Shown here: positions 8,293-16,904 of the stretch, one piece after another
Layout: every line of letters starts with the position of its first letter
Position numbering within the stretch: position 1 is the first letter of the stretch
Assembly: GCF_036178845.1 (NCBI RefSeq)
Contig: NZ_CP108070.1
Location: forward strand, 4,526,001 to 4,590,000
Reading direction: 5' to 3'
Length of the DNA: 64,000 nt
Origin: Streptomyces sp. NBC_00271
GTDB lineage: Bacteria; Actinomycetota; Actinomycetes; Streptomycetales; Streptomycetaceae
Notes under the pieces: generated by a model
The model's input: the letters and a program-made list of their open reading frames with translations, nothing else
Database searches by the model: none
Told to the model about the DNA's origin: nothing
Made by a program: the position numbers and the translations under genes

Positions 8293-8949
8293 CTACAGGT
8301 TGCTGAAGTCCGGGCCCTTCGTGCGGGTCCGCTTGATCTCGTAGAACCCGGGGGTCGAGGCGACCAGCAGCGTGCCGTCCCACAGCCTGGCCGCGGCCTC
8401 GCCCTGCGGGGTGGGCGTGACTACCGGGCCGAAGAAGGCGATCTGCTCGCCGTCGTCGCCGGGGAGCGCGATCACCGGGGTGCCGACCTCCTGGCCGACC
8501 TTGTCGATGCCCTCCTTGTGGGAGGCGCGCAGCTCGGCGTCGAACTCGAAGTTCTCCTGGTCGGCGTAGTCGAGCAGGGAGGCCGGGAGGCCGACGTCCT
8601 CGAGCGCGCCCGCGATCGCCTCGATGGTCGGGCCCTCGCCCTGGTTGTGGATACGGGTGCCGAGCGCGGTGTAGAGCGGGCCGAGGACGTCCTCGCCGTG
8701 CTTCTGCCAGGCGGCGGTGACCACCCGGATCGGCTTCCAGGCCTTGGTGGCGAGCATGTCCCGGTACTCCTCGGGCAGCTGGTCCAGCTTGTCCTCGTTG
8801 AGGACCGCGAGGCTCATGATGTGCCAGCGGACCTCGATGTCCCGGACCTTCTCCACTTCCAGCACCCAGCGCGAGGTCATCCAGGCCCAGGGGCACAGCG
8901 GGTCGAACCAGAAGTCGACGGGGGTCTTGGTGGAGACGGTCTCGGGCAT
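8293..8949 (-). CDS. DsbA-family protein, mycothiol-dependent nitroreductase Rv2466c-like
   Basis: The 218-residue product is a thioredoxin-fold DsbA-like oxidoreductase without a signal peptide, matching the actinobacterial Rv2466c family that works with mycothiol. The active-site region reads FDPLCPWAW near residue 19, followed by TSRWVLEVEKVRDIEVRW. The second position normally occupied by a resolving cysteine appears to be alanine (CPWA), so it may act through a single thiol. The start at 8949 is preceded by a strong GAGGAG ribosome site; the longer frame to 9321 was rejected on that basis. It is transcribed away from the aminopeptidase gene and could protect against nitroaromatics or oxidative stress. 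Confidence 0.85.
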   Translation of the reverse strand: MPETVSTKTPVDFWFDPLCPWAWMTSRWVLEVEKVRDIEVRWHIMSLAVLNEDKLDQLPEEYRDMLATKAWKPIRVVTAAWQKHGEDVLGPLYTALGTRIHNQGEGPTIEAIAGALEDVGLPASLLDYADQENFEFDAELRASHKEGIDKVGQEVGTPVIALPGDDGEQIAFFGPVVTPTPQGEAAARLWDGTLLVASTPGFYEIKRTRTKGPDFSNL

Positions 8950-9122
8950 GGTTCTCCTCGGAATGCGGTGTTTCCCGCAGCAACACCGGAGGCCGCTCGC
9001 CTCATTCCCGGGTGTCACGCCTGATTCCCGGGTGTCCCGCGTCAGGGGCACATGGCAGGATCGCTCCTGTCCGTTCCGCAGTACCCATGTCCATTCCGTG
9101 ACGCCCCGAGGGAGTGCCGCCC

Positions 9123-11702
9123 GTGCCCGGTGAGAATCTGACCCGCGACGAGGCCCAGGAGCGGGCAGCGCTGCTGTCCGTGGACGGGTACGAGGTCTCC
9201 CTCGACCTGCGCTCCGCCCTGGGCGACATCGAGGCCGAGCCGCGCACGTTCCGCTCGGTGACCACGATCCGCTTCCGCTGCGCGGAGCCGGGCGCCACGA
9301 GCTTCGCCGACCTGCTCGCACCGAGCGTCACCGCCGTGTCGCTCAACGGCAAGGATCTGGACCCCGGCGAGGTCTTCGACGGCTCCCGCATCCGCCTCGA
9401 TGACCTCCGGGCCGACAACGAACTGGTCGTCGACGCGCAGTGCGCCTACTCCCGCACCGGCGAGGGCATGCACCGCTTCGTCGACCCGGAGGACGGCGAG
9501 GTCTACCTCTACACCCAGTACGAGCCCGCCGACTCCCGGCGCGTCTTCGCGAACTTCGAGCAGCCGGACCTCAAGGCCCCCTTCCGCTCCGAGGTGCGGG
9601 CCCCGGAGGGGTGGACGGTCTGGAGCAACGGCGTCGGTGAACTCGTCGACGGTGTGTGGAAGTTCGCCGAGACCAAGCCGATCTCCACGTACATCACCGC
9701 GTTCGCGGCGGGCCCGTACCACTACGTCACGGACAGCTACACGCGCACCTTCGACGACGGTACGACGCTGGAGATCCCGCTCGGCGCGATGTGCCGCAAG
9801 GGGCTTGCGCCCCACTTCGACTCCGACGACGTGTTCCTGGTGACCAAGCAGGGGCTCGACTTCTTCCACGACCACTTCGACTTCCCCTACCCGTTCGGGA
9901 AGTACGACCAGGCGTTCGTGCCCGAGTACAACCTCGGCGCGATGGAGAACCCAGGGCTCGTCACCTTCCGCGAGGAGTTCATCTTCCGCGGCAAGGTGAC
10001 GCAGGCGTCGTACGAGGGCCGGGCCAACGTCATCCTGCACGAGATGGCGCACATGTGGTTCGGCGACCTCGTCACCATGGAGTGGTGGGACGACCTGTGG
10101 CTCAAGGAGTCCTTCGCCGACTTCATGGGTGCGTTCGCGCTGGTCGGGGCGACCCGCTTCGAGAACGGCTGGATCACCTTCGCCAACCGCCGCAAGGCCT
10201 GGGCGTACCGCGCCGACCAGCTGCCCTCCACCCACCCCATCACGGCCGACATCCGCGACCTCCAGGACGCCAAGCTCAACTTCGACGGGATCACGTACGC
10301 GAAGGGGGCGAGCGTGCTCAAGCAGCTCGTCGCGTACGTCGGCCAGGACGCGTTCCTGGAGGGCGCGCGCCGCTACTTCAAGCGGAACGCGTACGGCAAC
10401 ACGCGCCTCGGCGATCTGCTGTCGGCGCTGGAGGAGACCAGCGGGCGCGATCTGGCCACCTGGTCGCGGGCTTGGCTCCAGACGGCCGGGGTGAACTCCC
10501 TCACCCCGCAGGTGATCCTGAGCGCCGAGGGCCGCATCACGGAGCTGGCCGTGCTCCAGGAGGCCCCCGAGTCGCACCCCGAACTGCGCCCGCACCGCGT
10601 CGCGGTGGGCCTGTACCGGCGTGAGGGCGCCGACGGCTCCCTGGTGCGGTACGCGCGTGCCGAGGTCGACGTCGTCGGCCCCCGTACGGTGGTCGAGGAG
10701 CTGGTCGGCGCGGACGCCCCCGAGCTGGTCCTCGTCAACGACGACGACCTCACGTACTGCAAGATCCGCTTCGACGAGAACTCGCTGGCCACGCTGCGCG
10801 AGAGGCTCGGCGACATCACCGACCCGCTCGCCCGCGCGCTGTGCTGGTCGGCGCTGTGGAACCTCACCCGGGACGCGCTGATGCCGGCCCGGGACTTCGT
10901 GGGACTGGTGCTGCGCTTCGCGGGCCGCGAGTCCGACATCGGCGTCCTGCAGATGCTGCACGCCTGGGCGCACTCGGCGCTCGTCCACTACGCGGCCCCC
11001 GACTGGCGTGCGGAGGGCGGCCGGCTGCTCGCCCAGGGCGCCCTGAAGGAGCTGCGGCTCGCCGAGCCCGGCAGCCAGCACCAGCTGACCTGGGCCCGTT
11101 TCTTCGCGACGGTCGCCTCCGACCAGGCCGATCTGCAACTGCTGCTGCACCTCATCGAGGGCACCGCCAAGGTCGACGGCCTGGACGTCGACCAGGAGCT
11201 GCGCTGGGCGTTCCTGGAGCCGCTGGCCGCACACGGCGTCGCCGACGAGTCCCTCCTCGCGGCCGAACTGGCCCGCGACGACACGGCCTCCGGCAAGCGC
11301 CACCAGGTCCGCTGCCTCGCCGCCCGCCCCTCGGCGGCGGTCAAGGCCCAGGCCTGGGCGCAGGTCGTCGAGTCGGACGCGCTGTCCAACGCGCTGGTCG
11401 AGGCGACCATCGCGGGCTTCGCGCAGCCCGCCCAGCGGGAGCTGCTGGCTCCTTACGCCGCGAAGTACTTCGCGGCCATCGAGCGCGTCTGGGCCGAGCG
11501 GTCCATCCAGATCGCCATGGACGTGGTCAAGGGCCTGTTCCCGTCCCTGCGGGACTCCCAGGAGACCCTGGACGCGACGGACGCCTGGCTCACCGCCCAC
11601 GAGGACGCGGCACCGGCCCTGCGCCGTCTGGTCCTGGAGGCGCGGGACGACCTGGCGCGCACCCTGCGGGGGCAGGCGTGCGACACGGCGGCGGGCTCGT
11701 AG
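9123..11702 (+). CDS. pepN: Aminopeptidase N, M1 family (copy 1)
   Basis: This 859-residue zinc metallopeptidase removes N-terminal residues from peptides. The exopeptidase motif GAMEN is at residues 272-276, the zinc site HEMAH at 306-310, and the distal zinc glutamate in WLKESFADFMG about 19 residues on. An ERAP1-like helical C-terminal domain follows, as usual for actinobacterial PepN. GTG at 9123 was preferred to GTG at 9114 because it leaves normal spacing after the GAGGGAG ribosome site and aligns with the start of the paralogue at 25849. It has no signal peptide and is probably cytoplasmic. A second copy of the same length lies about 14 kb downstream. Confidence 0.93.
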   Translation: MPGENLTRDEAQERAALLSVDGYEVSLDLRSALGDIEAEPRTFRSVTTIRFRCAEPGATSFADLLAPSVTAVSLNGKDLDPGEVFDGSRIRLDDLRADNELVVDAQCAYSRTGEGMHRFVDPEDGEVYLYTQYEPADSRRVFANFEQPDLKAPFRSEVRAPEGWTVWSNGVGELVDGVWKFAETKPISTYITAFAAGPYHYVTDSYTRTFDDGTTLEIPLGAMCRKGLAPHFDSDDVFLVTKQGLDFFHDHFDFPYPFGKYDQAFVPEYNLGAMENPGLVTFREEFIFRGKVTQASYEGRANVILHEMAHMWFGDLVTMEWWDDLWLKESFADFMGAFALVGATRFENGWITFANRRKAWAYRADQLPSTHPITADIRDLQDAKLNFDGITYAKGASVLKQLVAYVGQDAFLEGARRYFKRNAYGNTRLGDLLSALEETSGRDLATWSRAWLQTAGVNSLTPQVILSAEGRITELAVLQEAPESHPELRPHRVAVGLYRREGADGSLVRYARAEVDVVGPRTVVEELVGADAPELVLVNDDDLTYCKIRFDENSLATLRERLGDITDPLARALCWSALWNLTRDALMPARDFVGLVLRFAGRESDIGVLQMLHAWAHSALVHYAAPDWRAEGGRLLAQGALKELRLAEPGSQHQLTWARFFATVASDQADLQLLLHLIEGTAKVDGLDVDQELRWAFLEPLAAHGVADESLLAAELARDDTASGKRHQVRCLAARPSAAVKAQAWAQVVESDALSNALVEATIAGFAQPAQRELLAPYAAKYFAAIERVWAERSIQIAMDVVKGLFPSLRDSQETLDATDAWLTAHEDAAPALRRLVLEARDDLARTLRGQACDTAAGS

Positions 11703-11722
11703 CGACGAAGGCCGGGAAGTGA

Positions 11723-11761
11723 CGGGGCTCCGGGCCGCCCATGCGGCCGCCCGGAGCCCCG
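11723..11761 (+). terminator. Hairpin terminator after pepN copy 1
   Basis: A 13-bp stem (11723-11735 with 11749-11761) begins 20 bases after the stop codon. No proper T-tract follows, as is common in this genus. Confidence 0.75.
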
Positions 11762-11914
11762 TTACGGAACCCGCGCACCGGGCCCCGTAACCCCGATCCG
11801 GACCAGCGTCTTTCGGCAGTCGAACGCCCGTACTTTAGGACGAGCTTGTCCGGATTTGTCGACGGGTGTGTAACAGCGGTTAGGGGACGGATCGGGCGCG
11901 GAAAACCCCCGGTC

Positions 11915-12976
11915 ATGAACCACAACACCCCACTGTCCCCCCGCCCCCTCCGTCACCTGTCCCACACGCAGCGGCGGGTCCTGACCGCCGCTCAGCTGCG
12001 TACCCACGGCGTCACGGCCGCCGACACCACCGAGCAGTGCCGGCCGGGCGGCCCCTGGCAGCAGATCCTCCCGGGCGTCTTCCTCCTCCACCCGGGACCG
12101 CCCACCTCCGAGGAACGCCTGCACGCGGTCCTGCTGTTCGCGGGCCGCACCCCCGCGCACCGGCTGACGCCGGGCATCCCCGTCCAGCCGGGCGCCGAGG
12201 AACCGCACGCCCCGCAGCCGTACTCGGACGCGCTGATCACGGGCCTGGCCGCACTCACCCTGCACGGCTTCACCTCGGCGCCTCCGCTGACTTCCCTCGA
12301 CAAGATCGACGTCCTGGTCCCCCGGCTGCGCCGGCTGCGCTCGCACGGCTGCGCCCGCATCGTCCGTACGCCGTCGCTGCCCGCGCCCTCGTACCTCACG
12401 GGTGTCCCGGTCGCCCCGGTGCCGCGTGCTCTCGCCGACGCGGTGGCGGAGTTGTCGGACGCGGGCGCGGTACGGCGGCTACTGACGGAGGCGGTGCGCG
12501 CCGGGCACTGTGACCCGCCGGTGGTGGTGCGGGAGTTGACGCAGGCGCGGCTGCTGAGCCGGCCGCACGTGGTGGACGCGGTGGACTCGCTACTGGCGGC
12601 GGGCCGGGCGATCGCGGAGGACCGCCTCTACCGGATGGTGCGGGAGTACGGTCTGCCCGACCCGGTCTGGAACGTCGACCTGCGCCTGCCGGGCGGGCCC
12701 CACCTGGGCGGCCTCGACGCGTACTGGCCCGAGCAGGCGGTGGCCGTCGAGCTGGACACCCGGGCGCCCCGGCAAGGCGATCGGCAGGACGACGCGCTCT
12801 GGTCGGAGTACGCCCGTAAGCGCGAGCACCTGGAGCGGCTGGGCATCACGGTCGTCCACATCACTCCGAGAAAGCTGCGGGAAGCGATGGATCAGCAGGC
12901 GACGGTGGTCCGCACCGCGCTGATGGCGGCGAACGACCGGGATCCGGCGGCGTATGTCGTGGTCCTGCCCCGGTAG
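11915..12976 (+). CDS. AbiEi-antitoxin-like N-terminus with DUF559/Vsr-type nuclease-fold C-terminus
   Basis: The 353-residue product has an N-terminal part resembling the AbiEi-type winged-helix region (HTQRRVLTAAQLRTHGVT, then WQQILPGVFLLHPGP). Its C-terminal part looks like the DUF559/very-short-patch endonuclease fold: EDRLYRMVREYGLPDPVWN, then GGLDAYWPEQAVAVELDTR and ITVVHITPRKL. The glutamate in AVELD is where such proteins keep a metal-binding acidic residue. Proteins of this shape are frequent and multicopy in actinobacteria and are usually annotated as hypothetical. No toxin partner is adjacent, so a toxin-antitoxin role is not supported here. The ATG at 11915 was chosen because the preceding region matches a non-coding spacer. 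Confidence 0.72.
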   Translation: MNHNTPLSPRPLRHLSHTQRRVLTAAQLRTHGVTAADTTEQCRPGGPWQQILPGVFLLHPGPPTSEERLHAVLLFAGRTPAHRLTPGIPVQPGAEEPHAPQPYSDALITGLAALTLHGFTSAPPLTSLDKIDVLVPRLRRLRSHGCARIVRTPSLPAPSYLTGVPVAPVPRALADAVAELSDAGAVRRLLTEAVRAGHCDPPVVVRELTQARLLSRPHVVDAVDSLLAAGRAIAEDRLYRMVREYGLPDPVWNVDLRLPGGPHLGGLDAYWPEQAVAVELDTRAPRQGDRQDDALWSEYARKREHLERLGITVVHITPRKLREAMDQQATVVRTALMAANDRDPAAYVVVLPR

Positions 12977-13008
12977 TGACGGACCGGGGCGGTACCAGGA
13001 GGGGAGCG

Positions 13009-13038
13009 GAGGGGCCGTCGGCGATCCGACGGCCCCTC
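13009..13038. terminator. Terminator between convergent genes
   Basis: A 13-bp perfect stem with a 4-base loop (13009-13021 with 13026-13038) lies between the convergent genes ending at 12976 and 13102. Confidence 0.85.
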
Positions 13039-13101
13039 CTCGTGCGGGTACCCGTGGGGAACCTCGGGCTCGGACCTGCGTCAAGAAGGCCGTTCAGGGG
13101 C

Positions 13102-14238
13102 CTACTCGCCGCAGAACTCTCCCTCGATCACCGCATCGCTGTCCCCCGACCAGTCCCCGTTGAAGTTGAAGGCCAGGGAGTGGCGGCCGTCCGCCGTCGT
13201 CACGGCGGAGGACATCGAGCCGTGGATGCCGCCGTCGTGGCCCCATACATGGACCCCGCAGCCGAGCTTGCGGTCGATGAGACCCAGGCCGTAGCGGGCG
13301 CCCGGGATCTCGTCGGCCTTCACCGTGGTCTTCATCTCCTTCAGCTGCTTCGGGGGAAGGAGCCGGCCGCCCAGCAGGGCCGTGTAGAAGCGGTTCAGGT
13401 CGGCGGAGTCGGAGATCATCTCCCCGGCGGAGGAGGCCAGGGAGGGGTTGAGCCGCGTGACGTCGTACGTCGGACCCGTCGTCGCCCGGGACAGTTTCGA
13501 GTACGCGTGGCTGCTGGGCCGTGGGAGCGTCGTCCTGGTGCCGGGGACGGACGTGGCGCGCAGGCCGAGCGGTTCGATGACGCGGCGGCGGATCTCCGTG
13601 GCGTAGGAGTGGCCGGTGACCTTCTCGATCACCATGCCGGCCAGCACGTAGTTGGTGTTGGAGTAGCTCCAGGACGTGCCCGGCGCGAAGAGCGGTGCGT
13701 GGGTCATCGCGATCGCCACGAGCTGCTCGGGTGTCTTCGTGTCGTAGCGGTGTTCGAGGAAGCCGTCCTTCAGGAAGTACGTGCGGGCGAAGTCGTCGTC
13801 CGCCGTGTAGTTGAAGACGCCGCTGGTGTGGTTGAGGAGCTGACGGACGGTGATCCGGCGTCCGTCGTGGCCGTGGCCCCGGACCACGCCCGGGAGCCAC
13901 TTCTCCACCCTGTCGTCCAGCGACAGCCGCCGCTCCGCCTCCAGCTGCAACAGCACCGTCGACACGAACGTCTTCGTGATGCTGCCCACCCGGTAGTGGT
14001 CGGCCGTGCCGCGCGGCGTGTGCGTCCGCACGTCGCCCACGCCCGCCGTGGCCGACCACGTGCCGCCGGCGTCCCGCGCCGTCGCCGTCACGCCCGGCAC
14101 CCCGGCCTTCACCGCGGCGTCCATGGCGGCGCGGGTCGCGCCGTGATGACCGACCCCGGCGGGAGCCGCCACCGCGGGCCCCGCCAGAGCGGCGAGCGCC
14201 ACCGCCGTCGCCGCCACCAGTCCCGTACGCACTGACAT
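13102..14238 (-). CDS. Secreted serine hydrolase / D-alanyl-D-alanine carboxypeptidase (S12 family)
   Basis: This 378-residue protein has a clear Sec signal peptide (first 25 residues, ending AVAAPAG) and a beta-lactamase/DD-peptidase fold. The catalytic SxxK is SITK at 86-89, the YxN motif is YSN at 192-194 and the KTG equivalent is HDGG at 334-337, the arrangement of the Streptomyces R61 carboxypeptidase family. It would act outside the cell on peptidoglycan peptides or related esters and amides. An AGGGAG ribosome site precedes the ATG. Genuine beta-lactamase activity is unlikely given the HDGG form but cannot be excluded by inspection. Confidence 0.88.
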   Translation of the reverse strand: MSVRTGLVAATAVALAALAGPAVAAPAGVGHHGATRAAMDAAVKAGVPGVTATARDAGGTWSATAGVGDVRTHTPRGTADHYRVGSITKTFVSTVLLQLEAERRLSLDDRVEKWLPGVVRGHGHDGRRITVRQLLNHTSGVFNYTADDDFARTYFLKDGFLEHRYDTKTPEQLVAIAMTHAPLFAPGTSWSYSNTNYVLAGMVIEKVTGHSYATEIRRRVIEPLGLRATSVPGTRTTLPRPSSHAYSKLSRATTGPTYDVTRLNPSLASSAGEMISDSADLNRFYTALLGGRLLPPKQLKEMKTTVKADEIPGARYGLGLIDRKLGCGVHVWGHDGGIHGSMSSAVTTADGRHSLAFNFNGDWSGDSDAVIEGEFCGE

Positions 14239-14352
14239 GTCGTTCTCCCTTCACCGGAGACCCCTGGTCGGGGGGAGGGACTCGGCGGACCGATGTGAAG
14301 GTTGCCCGCCCATATGTCAGTTGAGTGGATTTCGGCCGTTCTTCGGGCTTCC

Positions 14353-16143
14353 TCAGGCCTTCTTCAGTACGAGCTCCGTGTTGCGGTCCCGCGAGGCGCC
14401 GGCCAGTTCGGTGTTGCGGCCGGGGGCGTTGAAGGCGAGCTCGCGGTAGAGGGCCGCGAGGCCGGTCTGGCTGAGGTCGGAGAAGTCCGTGCGGTGCGGG
14501 GCCGCGGACTCGATGAGGGTGGTGAAGAGGGAGAGTGTGCCGTCCTTGTTGTCGACGACCTCGATGATGCGGGCGAGGTGCGGGAAGTCGACGTGGGAGG
14601 CGGTGTTGATCTCCCAGAAGGAGCCGTGGTTCGGCGCGGAGTGCGCGATGATCTCGTTCTTGTGGGTGTGGCCGTTGACCCACGCCAGCACGTTGCGGTG
14701 CTTGGCGAGCGTGGCGACCACGTCCTCGCCGCCGTGGTGCTTGTCGCTCGGGTGCGCGGGGTCGGTGCGGCGGTTGGTCATCGACTTGCTGGTGTGGTGG
14801 CTGAAGACGATGGCGTACGAGTCCTTGTTGTCGCTCAGCGTCTTGTCCAGCCAGCGCAGCTGGGTCGTCCCGATGGAGCCCATGTAGTGGCCGCCCGGGT
14901 CGGTGGTGTCGATGCTGATGCCGATGATGTCGTCGGAGATGCGGAAGGCGTAGTACTGGGTGCCCGCGGCGAGGTTGGCCTGTGAGTAGCCGTGGCCGAT
15001 CGGGCCGGGGCCGGTGTGCGCGGGGTCGAGGTGCGCCTTGAGGTACTGGGCGGGTGTGAAGGGGGCGCGCGACTCGTCCGGGGTGACCGAGCGCAGCTGC
15101 CGCGCGTGCGTCTTGAGGAGGTCCCTGAGCTGGGTGCCCTTGGGGTCCTTGTCGTTCTTGATGGCGGCGCGCAGGGCGACGCTCGCCGGGGCGGGCAGCG
15201 TCATCAGCTTCTTGCCGCCGACGGCGAACTCGGCGAGGAAGGAGTCGCCGTGCCGGTAGCAGCCCAGCGGCAGCGCGTCGTGGTTGCCGACCGTGGAGTA
15301 CCAGGGCAGGCCGAGGCCGGGGCTGCGCAGCTCGCGGATGGCGGCCGCGAGGAAGCCGTGCAGGTGCGGGAAGCCGCGCTGCTTGTCGGCGTCGCGCAGG
15401 GCGGCGTCCGGCTGCCAGTACAGCTTGAGGCCGCTGTTCTGGACGCCCTCGTAGTGGCGCGGGTCGCCGCTGTTGGGGCGGATGCGGCCGCCGCTCATGA
15501 CCTTCAGGAACCAGTCCAGCTCCGTCTTGGAGTTGTTGTCCGTGTTGTCCCCGGTGGTCATGACGAAGTGCAGCGGGGAGCCGGTGACGGGGGCGCCCCG
15601 CAGCGCGTTGACCCGCTCGACGAGCGAGACGGCGCCGGCGACGGTCAGCGACTCGTGCGGACGCCAGGTACCCGCCGCGGCGGTGCGCAGGTATTCGAGC
15701 CGCAGCGGGTGCTGGACGTCGATCAGGTGCAGGTCGGTGAACTGCACGAACGCGGCGAGTGCGGTGCGCCGGTCGGCCCGGCCCGACTTGGCCGCGGCCA
15801 GGTCGCCGCGAACGACCCGCTTCCAGGCGGGGCCGTCACCGAGCCGCCGGTAGTCGCCCGAGCCGGAGCGCGGCGCGGCCACGCTCTCCAGGGTGGTGCC
15901 GCGCTCGTAGGGAGCGAGGGGTGCGGCGGGCGCCATGGGGGTCCCGCCGCTCGAGCGAAGCCGAGAGTGGGGGAGGGACACGGCGACGGCGGACTCACCG
16001 GTGTCGGTGGTGGCGGCGTGCGCCTCGGAGTCGGGCGGCAGGGCGTAGCCGATGCCCGCGGAGAGGGTCACCGCCCCGGTGGCGGCGAGCAGGGTACGGC
16101 GGTTCATGGCGGCGGAGGTGGCGACAGAGCGTATGCGCGACAT
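14353..16143 (-). CDS. Tat-exported metallophosphoesterase, TIGR03767/PPA1498-like
   Basis: The 596-residue product starts MSRIRSVATS and then carries a twin-arginine signal with NRRTLLAATG at residues 13-22. Calcineurin-like phosphoesterase motifs follow in order: DLHLIDVQHP, TTGDNTDNNS, YSTVGNHDALP, IVFSHHTSKS and WVNGHTHKNE, supplying the dinuclear metal ligands. This matches the large family that I recall as TIGR03767. A GGGGAGA ribosome site precedes the ATG at 16143. Residues of the form SLPHSRLRSSGGTPM near the mature N-terminus are the translation of an inserted palindromic repeat (15935-15975). The natural substrate is not known. Confidence 0.85.
   Translation of the reverse strand: MSRIRSVATSAAMNRRTLLAATGAVTLSAGIGYALPPDSEAHAATTDTGESAVAVSLPHSRLRSSGGTPMAPAAPLAPYERGTTLESVAAPRSGSGDYRRLGDGPAWKRVVRGDLAAAKSGRADRRTALAAFVQFTDLHLIDVQHPLRLEYLRTAAAGTWRPHESLTVAGAVSLVERVNALRGAPVTGSPLHFVMTTGDNTDNNSKTELDWFLKVMSGGRIRPNSGDPRHYEGVQNSGLKLYWQPDAALRDADKQRGFPHLHGFLAAAIRELRSPGLGLPWYSTVGNHDALPLGCYRHGDSFLAEFAVGGKKLMTLPAPASVALRAAIKNDKDPKGTQLRDLLKTHARQLRSVTPDESRAPFTPAQYLKAHLDPAHTGPGPIGHGYSQANLAAGTQYYAFRISDDIIGISIDTTDPGGHYMGSIGTTQLRWLDKTLSDNKDSYAIVFSHHTSKSMTNRRTDPAHPSDKHHGGEDVVATLAKHRNVLAWVNGHTHKNEIIAHSAPNHGSFWEINTASHVDFPHLARIIEVVDNKDGTLSLFTTLIESAAPHRTDFSDLSQTGLAALYRELAFNAPGRNTELAGASRDRNTELVLKKA
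15935..15975. repeat. Streptomyces-type GC-rich palindromic repeat inside a coding region
   Basis: A 41-base element containing GGGGGTCCCGCCGCTCGAGC and GAAGCCGAGAGTGGGGGAG matches the intergenic repeat commonly seen in Streptomyces genomes, as I recall it. Here it lies in frame within the metallophosphoesterase gene without breaking it. Confidence 0.6.
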
Positions 16144-16403
16144 GGCGCGATCTCCCCGAGTGCGAACGCGTCGGCAGTGGTCGCGGGGGGCTCGTTGCGG
16201 TAACTCCCCGCTCATACTGGATCGTTGGCACCGGGGGTGACCTGGACGTTAACGAGGCGGCAACGGCCGACGCCGATCACCGTACGTGGATCTTGGGACA
16301 TCCTGCGCGTCCACGACCCCTCTCCGAACGGCCGGGACGCGGTCACTCCGTGTTCATTTTCCGGGGTAGGGGACGAGTTCGCCGCCACTGCTCTCCCCTG
16401 CGG

Positions 16404-16868
16404 CTACCCCCCCGCTTCTTCGGAGCCGACGCGACCGAGGGCCGGTCGCTCCCGCCACAGCCGCAGTCCCACGTCGACCAGCGCGACCCGGTCGAGGGCG
16501 GGTACCTCGCCGAGCGGGTGCCAGGCCGCCATGTCGGTGGAGCCGTTCGTCTCGTGGCGCAGTTCGCCACCGGTGACGCGGGCCTCGTAGACGATCCGCA
16601 GGGCGTGGAAGTCGTTGGGCGAGCCGAGTCGGCGCGGGTGCGAACGCAGTACGGAGTCGACGCCGAGCAGCGCGAGGGGCTCGACGGCGTAGCCCGTCTC
16701 CTCCTCGGCCTCGCGGATGACGGTGTCGTAGGGGTCCTCGCCGTGGTCCATGCCGCCGCCGGGCAGGGTCCACCGCCTGCTTCCGTCACCCGCGACCCAG
16801 CGGGCCAGCAGCATCCGCCCGTCCCGCACGCATACGGCGTAGGCCGCCACCCTCAACTGCTTCGGCAT
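16404..16868 (-). CDS. Nudix hydrolase
   Basis: The 154-residue protein has a complete Nudix box beginning GGGMDHGEDPYDTVIREAEE and ending ETGYAV, which binds magnesium and cleaves nucleoside-diphosphate-linked substrates. The preceding WTLPGGG strand is also canonical. The length is close to the family minimum. It is cytoplasmic and lies between the phosphoesterase and the flavin-binding gene, all on the minus strand but with gaps, so co-transcription is uncertain. The particular substrate (oxidised nucleotides, NADH, sugar nucleotides) cannot be predicted. Confidence 0.87.
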   Translation of the reverse strand: MPKQLRVAAYAVCVRDGRMLLARWVAGDGSRRWTLPGGGMDHGEDPYDTVIREAEEETGYAVEPLALLGVDSVLRSHPRRLGSPNDFHALRIVYEARVTGGELRHETNGSTDMAAWHPLGEVPALDRVALVDVGLRLWRERPALGRVGSEEAGG

Positions 16869-16904
16869 GCCCAGACGTTACGACACGAGGGTTCGGCAAG
16901 TCGC

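Noticed and set aside
11915..12976. Toxin-antitoxin system based on the AbiEi-like domain
   Set aside because: No AbiEii-type nucleotidyltransferase toxin is adjacent; the protein stands alone.
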